From NCBI GenBank assembly GCA_051453625.1, contig JBOZIK010000001.1, positions 253,888,571 through 253,909,691 on the forward strand: DNA of 21,121 nucleotides, given 5' to 3'. Positions 10,767 through 19,748 of this stretch are shown in pieces (within the stretch, counting starts at the first letter, position 1; each line of letters opens with the position of its first letter). Under the pieces are notes generated by a model. The model saw only the letters and a list, made by a program, of their open reading frames with translations, was not told the DNA's origin and ran no database searches. The position numbers and the translations under genes were made by a program. This DNA is from Welwitschia mirabilis (Eukaryota > Gnetophyta > Gnetopsida > Welwitschiales).

Positions 10767-10866
10767 NNNNNNNNNNNNNNNNNNNNNNNNNNNNNNNNNN
10801 NNNNNNNNNNNNNNNNNNNNNNNNNNNNNNNNNNNNNNNNNNNNNNNNNNNNNNNNNNNNNNNNNN
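10767..10866. other. 100-N gap with duplicated flanks (false gap)
   Basis: The 47 bp ending at 10766 (10720-10766) recur right after the Ns at 10867-10913 with one difference. This is what an unmerged overlap between two contig ends produces. The real sequence probably has one copy and no gap. Confidence 0.88.
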
Positions 10867-11105
10867 CATATAATAAATTTAAGTTCAAACCCAGCATCTA
10901 AGACTTGATATTGTAATAGATCGATTTAATCCTTTTGAGATGCTTTCCACTTCCTATAGTTATTAGCTAATTATGATGGTTATCTATAATTTACCACCCT
11001 GACTATGCATGGTAAGGTTATATGTGACACTTTTTTTTACTTATTTCAAGGCCTAAGCAACCAGAAAAAGATATTGATGTGTACCTTCAACCTCTTATTA
11101 AATAA

Positions 11106-11205
11106 NNNNNNNNNNNNNNNNNNNNNNNNNNNNNNNNNNNNNNNNNNNNNNNNNNNNNNNNNNNNNNNNNNNNNNNNNNNNNNNNNNNNNNNNNNNNNNN
11201 NNNNN
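11106..11205. other. 100-N gap with duplicated flanks (false gap)
   Basis: The 52 bp at 11054-11105 are repeated exactly at 11206-11257. With one copy removed, the transposase reads straight through (KDIDVYLQPLIK, then LKLL-stop-CEGVK), which supports an overlap artefact over a true duplication. An open frame running into the Ns at 11005 is meaningless. Confidence 0.92.
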
Positions 11206-11631
11206 TAAGCAACCAGAAAAAGATATTGATGTGTACCTTCAACCTCTTATTAAATAATTGAAGCTACTATGATGTGAGGGAGTAAAAATATTTGATACAC
11301 TAAAGAAGGAGTTCTTTACCATGAAAGCAGTGCTTCTTTAGACGATAAATAATTTTCTAGCATATGGAAATATCTTAGAATGGAACACGGAGGGGAGATT
11401 ACCATGTTCCATATGTGCTAGACCAATTATTTATGGTTAGCTCATAGTAGAAAACATTGCTACCAAGGGCATAGAGGATTCCTTGATAAGAATCATAGGT
11501 ATAGATGAATGAAGAGATCTTTTAATGGTAAAGTACAAGAATAAGAAGAACATATGCCATTAAGAAATGAAGAGATTCTTTTCCAACTTGACAACATGGA
11601 TTTTACTTGGGGGAAGTGCATTTATAAACAT

Positions 11632-11641
11632 NNNNNNNNNN
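11632..11641. other. Assembly gap (10 N)
   Basis: Ten Ns inside the transposase relic, in a poorly conserved stretch between the EEILFQL block and the exon end at 11823. No flank duplication. Confidence 0.95.
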
Positions 11642-13954
11642 AATAAAAGAGGACAAAAATGTAAAAACATGGAAAGGAAAAAAACTAGTTAAAGATCACT
11701 CCATTTAGTAAATTTAAAAGGTCACATAGCAAATGCAAGAAAGTCATTTTGGGTATTCAAGGGGAAGAGCATAGCAACAAATGGAAAAAGAAATTAATAC
11801 TATTTACTCTCCCATATTGAAAGGTAATAAAAGTTTATAAAATATTTTAGTAATAAATTCTTTTTCTTTCTTATGATTTCATTTGCTACCTTTTTCATTT
11901 CTAACATATACATAGAAACAGGACATTCGATACAATTTGGATGTTATGCATATTAAAAAAAATGTCTATGAGAGTTTGCTAAGCACTATCCTAAATATTA
12001 AAGGAAAATCAAACAACAAGCTTGAGGCATGACTTGATCTAAAAAAGCTAGATATCAGAGATAATCTTTTATCCATTACAATGAGTGATGGTAAAAAGGC
12101 ATTCCTTCCACCTGCTAGTTTTGTGATGTTAGTACAAAAAAAAAATTCTTTTCTTAATATGTTATCAAAGTTGAAACTTCCATATGGATATGCATCAAAT
12201 ATTCATAGGTGTTTCCTACAAAGAGAACATAGACTTTCTGGGCTTAAGAGTCATGACTACCATGTCCTTTTGCAACTCATTCTTCCCATTTCTTTGCATA
12301 ACTTACTTCCATCTAATGTGTGCCAATTAATAATTCAAATGTGTCTATTCTTCAAGAAGCTTTATTGCAAGGAAATTAATATAAAACTTTTGAAAGAAGT
12401 GAAATTAAGAATTGCCATCATACTTTATGATCTTGAGAGAATATTTTCTCCACCTTTCTTAGATATCATAATGCATTTACCTATCCATTTGGTAAGGGAG
12501 GTTAGGTCTTATGGACCTGTACACTTTTGATGGATGTATCCTATAGAAAGGTAATAAGTATACCTTTTTTTTGCCATAAATGTAGCTTGTTAATAATTAT
12601 GAAATAATTATAAAGTTTTGACATGCCTACCATTTAGGTTCTTGAAAGTTTTAAAAAGTTATGTTAGAAATAAGAATAAACAAGAGTGATGCATTTCAAA
12701 ATATTTTCTTATAGAGAAAGCATTAAGTTTTTGTACTAAGTACATGATAAATATAGATACATTCGAAAATCAATTACAATGTAATGAAGTTATTGATAGT
12801 AACTCTAGTGAATCATCTACAAATCCAGAAGGAAGATCACTAAGTGCTATAGATAAAAGAATATTGAGTAAAATAGAAATTAAATAGGCACATAGATATG
12901 TATTATTTAGCACCCCATGCATTAGATCATATGTGATGTAAGTTAATCAGAATTTCATTTTTTAATTATTATTGTATACATTCTTAATTATATATGTGTA
13001 CAGTCAACACCTATGAGAAATTCATGGAGGCTTTTCACGAATAACAAAGTCTTCACAGCTTTGAATGTATAGAGATCACTTTACTACTTGGTTTAAAGAA
13101 CATGTAATGTATAATACATTCTATATAAAGTTATTAATGGCCATGAAATCATGATGTCTCTAGTATGTATGCATATCCATTTTTTGATGTTTCAGATTTA
13201 CAAGTTAAGAGACAAAAGCACACTTAATCAAGAATAAGAAAAAGAAGTAAAATGGTTGTCACATCCTCGAAGTAAACATGCATAAAGTTATAAGGAATAC
13301 CTAATCAATGGGTATAGGTTTCATGTAAAGGAGAGAGATGTAGAGTTAACATGTCAAAATGGAGGAGTTTCTGTAATTGCACGTACTTTATGTATATCAA
13401 GTGTGAAGAATAACAATCTTATAAGTAATGATATAAAATATTATGGTTTCTTAAAATACATAGTCATATTAGATTATAATTCCATATTTAATGTTGTGAT
13501 CTTTAAATGTGAATGGTTTGATGTTCTTCAATAAGCTACGATCAAGAAGGATGAGTATGGTTTCATGCTTGTTAACACAAGTAAATAAATTAGGAATGAT
13601 CATGTACAAGATGAACCATTCATATTATCTAGTCAAGCATCACAGGTTTTCTACATAAGGGACATTGAAAATCCTTTATGAAGTATTGTAGCATCATTTA
13701 ATCTAAGACATATGTATGATGAGAGTGAAAATGAAGAATTTTTTAAAGTGGAAGATGGTAGGGAAGATAATTTGACATTCTTATACTATAGTTACCTCCT
13801 TGGTAAAGAGAATGATTCTAAAGTTAAAAACATGAAGCGGACTCAAACAGATTCAAATGACACCATGGTTGATGCTTTGAATTTACAAGCTTCAGATTGT
13901 TCACAGTATGCATGTTATAAGAGAGTATATGTTTATGTACACTTAGACTATTAA

Positions 13955-14702
13955 ATAATTAATATAGTTTTCATATCTATTTTATTTTATGATATTTATT
14001 TATGTAAATACTACATGTGGCTATGTTGCTGAAAGCAAAGAGGACAGTAGGAGTGGTGCATAATTCTCTTTGTTTTAATTTTACTAGAGGTATGTTGAGC
14101 AAGTTACTAAATTGTTTTTTTATGCATCATAGTATTCATTTTTACATTAATTTGAGTTATAAAAATATAAGTTATAATTGAAAATTTAAGGTAGCAAATT
14201 AAATTATATTCGATAATTTTGAAAATCATCATCATGTTCTTGATATTTTTTAAATAATCAGTACATGATAGTTTTAATTAATTTAATTGTAGTAATTAAT
14301 ATAACCTTCTTGACATATATCTATTTTTGTTTTAGGTATCTTCTAAGTACAAACATCTGCATTACCCATGTTGAGGGATAAGAGCTTTCTTATGGATACA
14401 AGAAAAATAGGAGGAATTAGGGACATAAAACCTTCTAATAGTACATGATTCACCAATAAGAATATTATTTTATCACTATATTTTACATGTACATGTATCA
14501 AAACTAAGTTTTGTTTTGGAATATCATTCACTCATAATCAATTATTTCTCTTCAGGTTTTAAAAATGTTAATGATTCTTCATGACAAGAGTAAAGAATAT
14601 CCAATATTATTCTAGGTAATAATAGATAGATGCTTAAGTGTAGGTAGTTCATTACTTTTTTTTTATTTTTATTGATTAGATATTTTATAATGTGTGGAAG
14701 AA
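13955..14702. other. Spacer between the two CACTA genes, possible extra small exons
   Basis: There is no long open frame. Good acceptor-like sites occur at TTTGTTTTAG (ending about 14336) and TTTCTCTTCAG (about 14555), and donor-like sites at ACTAGAG-GTATGT (about 14090) and TCTAG-GTAATA (about 14613). They could bound 5' exons of the second gene, but I see no recognisable protein. TTACATGTACATG near 14485 is a small palindrome. Confidence 0.45.
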
Positions 14703-16988
14703 GGTGGTGCTAGCTCTAATTCCACAAAAAGAGGAAAATCAAAATTCCTTAATCTAGCGAAAATTTAGTCTAATGAGAAGATACAACTAAAATGGAATAA
14801 GAAAGGTCAAAAAGTTGGTCTAAATAGAAAAACATTATCATCCTACTTGGAGACAATTGTAAGGGATAATAGAATTACATCAGAAAATTATAAAACTTGG
14901 AGGGCATTACCTAAGCATTTCAAGATTGATTTACGAGAGATGATCAAGGTATGCTATTATTCAATAATTATTACACACATGTAACTTATGATTATTACAT
15001 CCCATTTTAACACATGTCAAACGTATAGCAAAAATTTGAACTATTTGAAGAGAATAAGAACTTTGTATTCAAAAAGATGGATAGACAATGATGTGCATGG
15101 AAAAACAAAGTGGCAAGAAACTTTTATGATGCTTAAGATAATGACAGAGATAGGCTTGTACATTTTCTTGAGGGGTTTCAACTATAATAATGGCAAGATA
15201 TGGTGACATACTTCAATTTAAATGAATGTCAGGTATGTAAGATGCATTTTAAGAGTTTTAATATAGAATGAATTTTAAAAGAATTATAAAGATTTTTTTA
15301 AAATTCAATTTTGCTATATGTTAATAGGAATTAATGAAAAAAATAAAAGATATAAGAGGCAAATCAGTGGACGAAAACCTATGGAATAAATAAAAGATGA
15401 TATGGTATAAAGTATTGAATTAATAAGAATAAATGTTTTTATAATATGCTATTTTTAATATTACAAATATTAATTGTTATAGAGAGTTAAGATATGTGAT
15501 CTATCAACAACAATATAACATGTGAATGTATGGAAAAAGATGTGCATTAGACTAGATGGATTGACATCTACACCAGAAGCTATTAAAATTATTATAAGTA
15601 TTAATTACTTAATTTATAATACTCTAAACATATATTTTTAAATAACCTTTGTATCATTTAATACAGGAGAAAGTAAATAAAGTGATTGAAGAGAACCCAA
15701 GTAGCATGTTAACTACTAGAGATGATTGCATTGCATGTGTGCTAGATCTTGAGCATCCTGGTAGAGTTCATGTTGCCAATGACTCTATAACAATGAAAAG
15801 TTTCTTTCTAAAGAAAACACCTTCTATGAGCTTATCGTAAGTTATTCATAATTTAAATGAAATTAAAAATAAGAATGAGGAACTTTAAAGAATGAACAAG
15901 TGATGGAAGAAAAAATTTTAAAAACTATGAATATGTTATAATAAGTGGGTCCTATGGTAAGAATACAACTTCATTTTTTGTAATGCCAATATACTTTTTA
16001 TCATGAGTTAACATGATTTTTAAGTTATAAAATGGAATTAGCTTGGACACATTCCAATCTGACAATGTGAATTATCCCATAAAATAAAACAATATCTCAA
16101 TGAAGGAAAAAGATATATTCATATTCTACTTTATGTCCTTTAGTGAATTAAAAATAAATAAATTCATTTGTAACTTTCATCTTTTTCTAGTTCAATGGAG
16201 TTGAACTGTCTAGAAGTAAACTTGGAAATGATGAATTAAATATGAATTCAGTTCTAAATAGATTAGCTAGTTTAAAGCAAACTATTAATTGAAAGGTTTG
16301 AAAATATATTTCCTTATGTAAGTAATGGTTTAAGTTATTTATTACATCACTAAAGTATTTCTTATTTTTCAAGGATGATACTATATCACTTTATCAGTTG
16401 CTAAATACATACAATAAATTCATAGAAAAATGAGTAATTGTGAGAAGGGATTCATAATTTATGCTTAACAATGAAAGCTTAAAAGAAGGATTTCTTGCAG
16501 TTTCTATGAAAGTAGTGAAAAATTCCTATAACATTATTAATAGTACAAGCAAAGGATATGACCACATTAAAGGAGGTAAAAGAAGAGGTTATTACATGGC
16601 CTTCATAATACGTTAAGGAGGTAACTAAATATCATTTTATTTTTAATTACTTGGATATCATTCAACTTTCATATTGGTCATTACATTTGTTAATCATATG
16701 TAGGTTATGGATGGATCATCAGAAGTACCATCATCAGCATTGAATAAAGAATGCATTCTAAAGGATGGTCAATGTAATACTATAGGTAATGGAAAAATAT
16801 TTTCGGATAAACATACATTATTGGTTCATCATGCACTACTTAGCAACCATACTTACAAAGTTAAATTGGAAGTTATTGCAATTTCTAGCACTAAGTTATT
16901 TTACAAGATAAGTTTCACAATGACTCTTGCTGATGTTGGAGTTAATGGCATTACATCTTAGCCAATAAAATATACTGTAGTTATTTAA
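14703..16988 (+). pseudogene. CACTA second-gene relic (Transposase_24 / TnpA-like)
   Basis: Proteins of this kind act in the nucleus with Tnp2, binding subterminal repeats. Exon-like blocks: 14703-14948 (KWNKKGQKVGLNRKTLSSYL, NYKTWRALPKHFK); 15029-15232 (FELFEENKNFVFKKM, WQDMVTYFNLNECQ); about 15328-15400 (NEKNKRYKRQISGRKP); 15483 to about 15590 (RLDGLTSTPEA); 15667-15836 (EKVNKVIEENP, VLDLEHPGRVH); 16191 to about 16292; 16501-16620 (TLKEVKEEVITWPS); 16704-16988 (HTLLVHHALLSNHTYKVKLEV, then a final ITS-stop-PIKY). Junctions are well kept: GTATGC/TATAG for 14949-15028, GTATGT at 15233, GTAAGT at 15837, TTTTTCTAG before 16191, TCTTGCAG before 16501, and GTAACT to TGTAG for 16621-16703. Stops interrupt several exons (Trp to stop at 16959). 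The 16501 and 16704 exons each end in a similar WP-type motif. The start is unknown; earlier exons may lie in 13955-14702. Confidence 0.85.
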
Positions 16989-17120
16989 TATTTTATGTGA
17001 TAGTGTACTATTTATTGAGAATTTCTAAAATATTGAACCATGTAATACTTGTGTCTTGGGTAATCATTCAATGTGAAGCTTGGCCTTTTTTTTCATAGAT
17101 GCACTAATTATGTTTACAAG
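16989..17120. other. 3' flank of the CACTA second gene
   Basis: AT-rich sequence with GATAGTGTAC near 17000. This is the only TAGTG-like word close to the gene end and it lacks the expected A/T-run, so it is not accepted as the CACTA terminus. Confidence 0.4.
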
Positions 17121-17275
17121 TGTAACTTGTGTGTGTGTTGATGAATCCAATGTCCTACTTTAAAGGTTGCTTTTAAAAATCTTCTTTACCAATGTTGCAT
17201 CTAAAATTAATGAAATCTAGCAATTGTAGAAATTTATTACATAAATATTGGTTGTTTATTTGAAGGAAAATTTTT
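17121..17275 (+). repeat. Direct repeat, copy 1 (about 155 bp)
   Basis: It begins TGTAACTTGTGTG and contains CTACTTTAAAGGTTGCTTTT and TTGTAGAAATTTATTACAT. It matches 17399-17548 over its whole length with scattered substitutions and small indels. It lies just past the CACTA genes, so it may be a subterminal or 3' duplication of that element. The minus-strand open frames over the two copies are by-products of the repeat. Confidence 0.93.
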
Positions 17276-17398
17276 ACTAGCATTGATAAAAATCTATAGA
17301 AATCTGAGTTATAATAAATAAAAATAAAAGAGAAAATAAAATAGTGCATGTATGACAATTCCTAGTACATATATATCAAATTTTTATTTTTGTGACAT

Positions 17399-17548
17399 GT
17401 AACTTGTAGGTGTTAATGAACCCAATGTTCTACTTTAAAGGTTGCTTTTAAAAATCTTCTTTGCCAATGTTATATCCAAAATTAATAAAATCAGAAATTG
17501 TAGAAATTTATTACATAAATGTTGGTTGTTGATTTGAAGGAAAATTTT
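17399..17548 (+). repeat. Direct repeat, copy 2 (about 150 bp)
   Basis: Same unit as 17121-17275, beginning TGTAACTTGTAGG and ending TTTGAAGGAAAATTTT. The 123 bp between the copies are unrelated and very AT-rich. Similarity stops abruptly at both ends of each copy, typical of a segmental tandem duplication with a spacer. Confidence 0.93.
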
Positions 17549-17791
17549 AGGTGCATGATTAGCTAATGGATAGACTATAAGTGTGAATACACTTACTTTA
17601 TATATGTGGGGTACCATTTTATTTTTCCTTTCTGTTTCCTATATGAAGGTACACTACTTTCTGTTAACTTACTCTTAAACAACATATTAAATGTTTCACA
17701 AAGTGCAAGCATGATTTCTTTTTCTTATATTCAAGTTTTGTTGGCTCTTTCATATTTCCACATGCTAATTGGTGTTTTATATATGATCTAG
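17549..17791. other. Intron-like or spacer sequence
   Basis: It holds a small palindrome AGTGTGAATACACT (about 17579) and a TATATATG word. The T-rich run ends in ATGATCTAG, a plausible acceptor for the exon-like block starting at 17792. No protein recognised. Confidence 0.4.
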
Positions 17792-18425
17792 AGTATCTGA
17801 TTTCAAGGATGCATGAAGGAAGAGGCCCCATATCAATTGTTAGAATATTATTAAAAATAGAGAATATTAACCATCTCTTTGATTTTGGCAAGGAAGGGAT
17901 GCCCATGAGTTTTTAAGGTGAATATTTTTATTTGTCTATAATCTATGTTTAGGCTTGGATCTAGAAAGTTTTTCTTTTCCTCTCTCCCATTCAATTTATT
18001 ACAAGAAACTTATTATCATTTCCTCTTTTGTTAGTAACATATTTGAATATAATAATCTTCTTTTCTTGTTGCAAATTCTTATATCTAGGCTAATGATTTT
18101 GGATTTTATTCTTAGATTTGCTATTGATATAGTGCAATTAGTATGCCTTTCTAAAGATAGTAAAGAAAGGGTGGTTGACCCTATGTTGGGCTACTAATTT
18201 AAGGTTATTTAATGGGGTTTTATGAGTTGTTTTGCAGGACTTTTATATAGATTTAGATGAAATTTTAAGGATTTTAGAGATACAATAGGAAATCTCTGAA
18301 AAGTGCAATTATTATTCAAAATTGATGTGTTAAAGGCACTTTCTAATGCAGAGCTTTTAAAAAGGATAATTGATAAAAATGATAAAAATCTATTCAAGAA
18401 AATTAAAAAAGAAGACATTCATCTC
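17792..18425 (+). pseudogene. Exon-like relic of an unrecognised protein
   Basis: Three coding-like blocks, each preceded by an acceptor, share a consistent protein character; I cannot name the protein. Block 1, 17792-17917: EYLISRMHEGRGPISIV, INHLFDFGKEG; donor GTGAAT. Block 2, 18089-18203: AIDIVQLVCLSKDSKERVVD, PMLGY; donor GTTATT. Block 3, 18238-18425: DFYIDLDEILRILEIQ, then after a one-base frameshift DVLKALSNAELLKRIIDKND and KKIKKEDI. The stop before the end of block 2 (TAA) and in block 3 (TAG after EIQ) are each one C-to-T change from Gln. Blocks 2 and 3 join in phase, but the space between them is only 34 bp, too short for a plant intron, so it has shrunk or the boundary is wrong. This looks like a fragment of a host gene, possibly carried by a transposon, cut off on the right by the gypsy element. 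Confidence 0.45.
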
Positions 18426-19262
18426 CTTCATCATTCCCATGATAGGTAGGATAACAACTGCTGATGTGGACTAATGAATCACTGCTGAGTCATCATTCTG
18501 AGTTATTAATTGTAATATGTTGTCATCCCCCTTGTCATCTAGATGATAGTTCAGATAATACTAACATGTAATCTACTTTGATAATGACCTTTGACTATTT
18601 TATTTGTTTCATTTATGAGCACACATGACTACACCTATCATTTATCTATTTTTGCTGTGAGTTGTTCTAAATAAACCTTCCCTTCGACTCTCCTTCTCAT
18701 CATTATTGCACCGAACATTCTCATGATAGGAGATTGAAGGGTGGGAGATTCATCTTAAGTGTTGTAGAAAGATGTGCACTTGGTGAAGAGATGTGTATCC
18801 TCCATTAAGATCCAACTATTTTATAACCAAGATGCTTATTAATTTTTAATACAAAAACCTAGTTTTGTTTTTTTTTCATATTTGCATGTTATTTCTTTGA
18901 TAACCCTTATAGCCTATATTGCCCTTGATCTAATGACAATTTTTGGGGTAATATAGATTATCAAGGGCAGCATGTATTAAGGCTAAAAGCAAGTAGTATT
19001 AATTCATTTTTCATTTCATCTAAATTAGTTGCATCTTGCATTTGCATTGTACTTCATTTCTTTGCATCTGTTATTTATTCCTAGTTCCTAGTATTCTTTT
19101 GCAAAGCAACCTAAGTTTCATCTCATATACTTCAACATGAATATAACATTTTGGATTTACTTCCACTCATACTAGTGTGATGTAATATGTAAGATATCGA
19201 TTTTGGTTATAAATGACAGGATCTTTTTAAATGTAAAAATTGCACAAATACACATCGCAGCA
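18426..19262 (+). mobile_element. Probable 5' LTR of a Tat/Athila-type gypsy element
   Basis: The right end is set by the primer site at 19266; the bases before it (CGCAGCA) end in CA as an LTR should. The left end is not fixed. The gene-like relic stops near 18425 and the first copy of a motif shared with the leader begins at 18431, so the border may lie between 18426 and about 18525. A TATA-like CTAAATAAACC at 18667-18676 followed by CCTTCGACTCTCCTTC could be the promoter and start region. No open frame. The matching 3' LTR lies outside the window. Confidence 0.55.
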
Positions 19263-19265
19263 TCT

Positions 19266-19283
19266 TTGTGCCATTGCCAAGAA
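19266..19283 (+). other. tRNA-Asp primer-binding site (decayed)
   Basis: TTGTGCCATTGCCAAGAA matches the plant Tat/Athila site TGGCGCCGTTGCCGGGGA at 12 of 18 positions. Five of the six differences are C-to-T or G-to-A. The site is complementary to the 3' end of tRNA-Asp and is the main reason for placing this element in the non-chromovirus Ty3/gypsy group. Confidence 0.72.
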
Positions 19284-19748
19284 AGGCTATCGAGGGGTAC
19301 AAGGCTTATCATTGTTTAGATGAGTATATCAGACCTCTATTCATTTACTTATTTATGTGACATTGTATTTTATTAGGAGCTGTAGGTTTTCTATGTGTAT
19401 TATTTTAGTTTTGATTTTTTGGATTTGGTTTTTGATAGAAAAAGAGTGGTTGTCCCCTTTGTAGTCCCCATGATAGTCAGGATGATAATTACTTTTGATT
19501 TATTTTTTGGATTGCAATTTTTATAAAATAAATTTATTTTTATTATCTCTTGTGAAGTTTGGATGACTAGAAGGACTACAGGCATATTTTCTATGTTATC
19601 TGATTTTTTGTTTCAGTTCTGGTTCTATTTTTGTTTTTCTAGTTTCTATGTCTGTCGTTTCTTTTGTCGTCCCCATGATAGACAAGACAATAGTCTATTA
19701 TTTTTTTCATCTGTTTTCTATTGTTTTCTATTTGTAGGATGCTATGAT
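19284..19748 (+). repeat. Retroelement leader with diverged internal repeats
   Basis: The leader is T-rich, as in Tat/Athila elements. A unit of roughly 200 bp seems to be present twice. Each copy has TTTCTATGT, then a T-rich run, then a G-T-C-rich word ending CCCCATGATAG (19466-19476 and 19671-19681), followed by a CAGGA/CAAGA tail. Related words occur at 18431-18457 and about 18524-18550 in the upstream LTR-like region. Some copies contain the inverted pair GTCATCC/GGATGA. Such repeats could be packaging or regulatory elements; that is speculation. Confidence 0.6.

Larger units (their letters stand above)
9698..13954 (+). pseudogene. CACTA Tnp2-type transposase relic
   Basis: Nuclear enzyme that cuts CACTA termini. 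Blocks in order: Transpos_assoc-like domain at 9698-9910 (WVKKFIDFVI, ILCPLCEM, FEHLLCKA, MHGE); Transposase_21 from about 9974 (EGKEPLYPDCTKY, THACPNNYVLY, KEHEN, ISRLQRLYASS, FNPFEMLSTSYS, DIDVYLQPLI, KEFFTMKAVLL, CYQGHRGFL, NLDVMHIKKNV); DUF4218-like region at 12081-12550 (FLPPASFVM, LSGLKSHDYHVLL, DIIMHLPIHL, WMYPIER); DUF4216-like region at 13400-13790 (YYGFLKYIVILDY, VVIFKCEWFDV, QASQVFYIRD). Readable GT-AG introns are 11824-11921, 12551-12637, 12938-13003 and 13104-13195, 66-98 bp long. The frame changes several times (for example near 10200 and in the T-run near 11035), and there are well over a dozen stops. From 13196 to 13954 one frame runs through with only a few stops. A tandem array and two false gaps interrupt the middle. 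The start at 9698 is the ATG nearest the first domain and is uncertain. Confidence 0.92.
9698..16988 (+). mobile_element. Coding core of a degenerate CACTA (En/Spm) DNA transposon
   Basis: Two plus-strand gene relics lie head to tail, separated by about 750 bp: a Tnp2-type transposase and a Transposase_24/TnpA-like gene. This pair is the standard gene content of an autonomous plant CACTA element. The true ends lie further out and are not securely found. The left end may be the repeat cluster at 4174. On the right no clear TAGTG terminus with an A/T-run was seen before the gypsy element that starts near 18426. Both genes carry many stops and frameshifts, so the element cannot move by itself. 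Confidence 0.88.

Noticed and set aside
11005-11208. Open frame that runs into the N gap
   Set aside because: About half of it is undetermined sequence; the real transposase reads in other frames here.
14343-14531. 62-codon minus-strand open frame
   Set aside because: Antisense to the CACTA spacer, no recognisable motif, length expected by chance.
14988-15206. 72-codon plus-strand open frame
   Set aside because: Starts inside an 80-bp intron and runs out of frame with the exon at 15029-15232, whose family-like translation lies in another frame.
15969-15981. TTTTTTGTAATG as a possible CACTA right terminus
   Set aside because: Lies inside an intron of the second gene and is not accompanied by subterminal repeats.
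16187-16372. 61-codon minus-strand open frame
   Set aside because: Antisense to an exon-like block of the CACTA second gene.
17173-17617. Two similar minus-strand open frames (17173-17358 and 17435-17617)
   Set aside because: Their likeness comes from the 150-bp direct repeat; they hold no known domain.
17606-17906. Overlapping open frames on both strands near the first exon-like block
   Set aside because: The plus-strand one is intron-like and T-rich; the minus-strand one is the shadow of block 1 of the unidentified relic.
18209-18418. 69-codon minus-strand open frame
   Set aside because: Antisense of the third exon-like block, which has the more protein-like translation and an acceptor site.
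18643-18660. CTATTTTTGCTGTGAG as a possible inverted partner of the terminus at 4179
   Set aside because: Poor match at the TAGTG end, no hairpin repeats beside it, and it falls in the gypsy LTR-like region.
19400-19585. 61-codon minus-strand open frame
   Set aside because: Lys/Asn/Thr-rich reading of the T-rich retroelement leader; not a protein.
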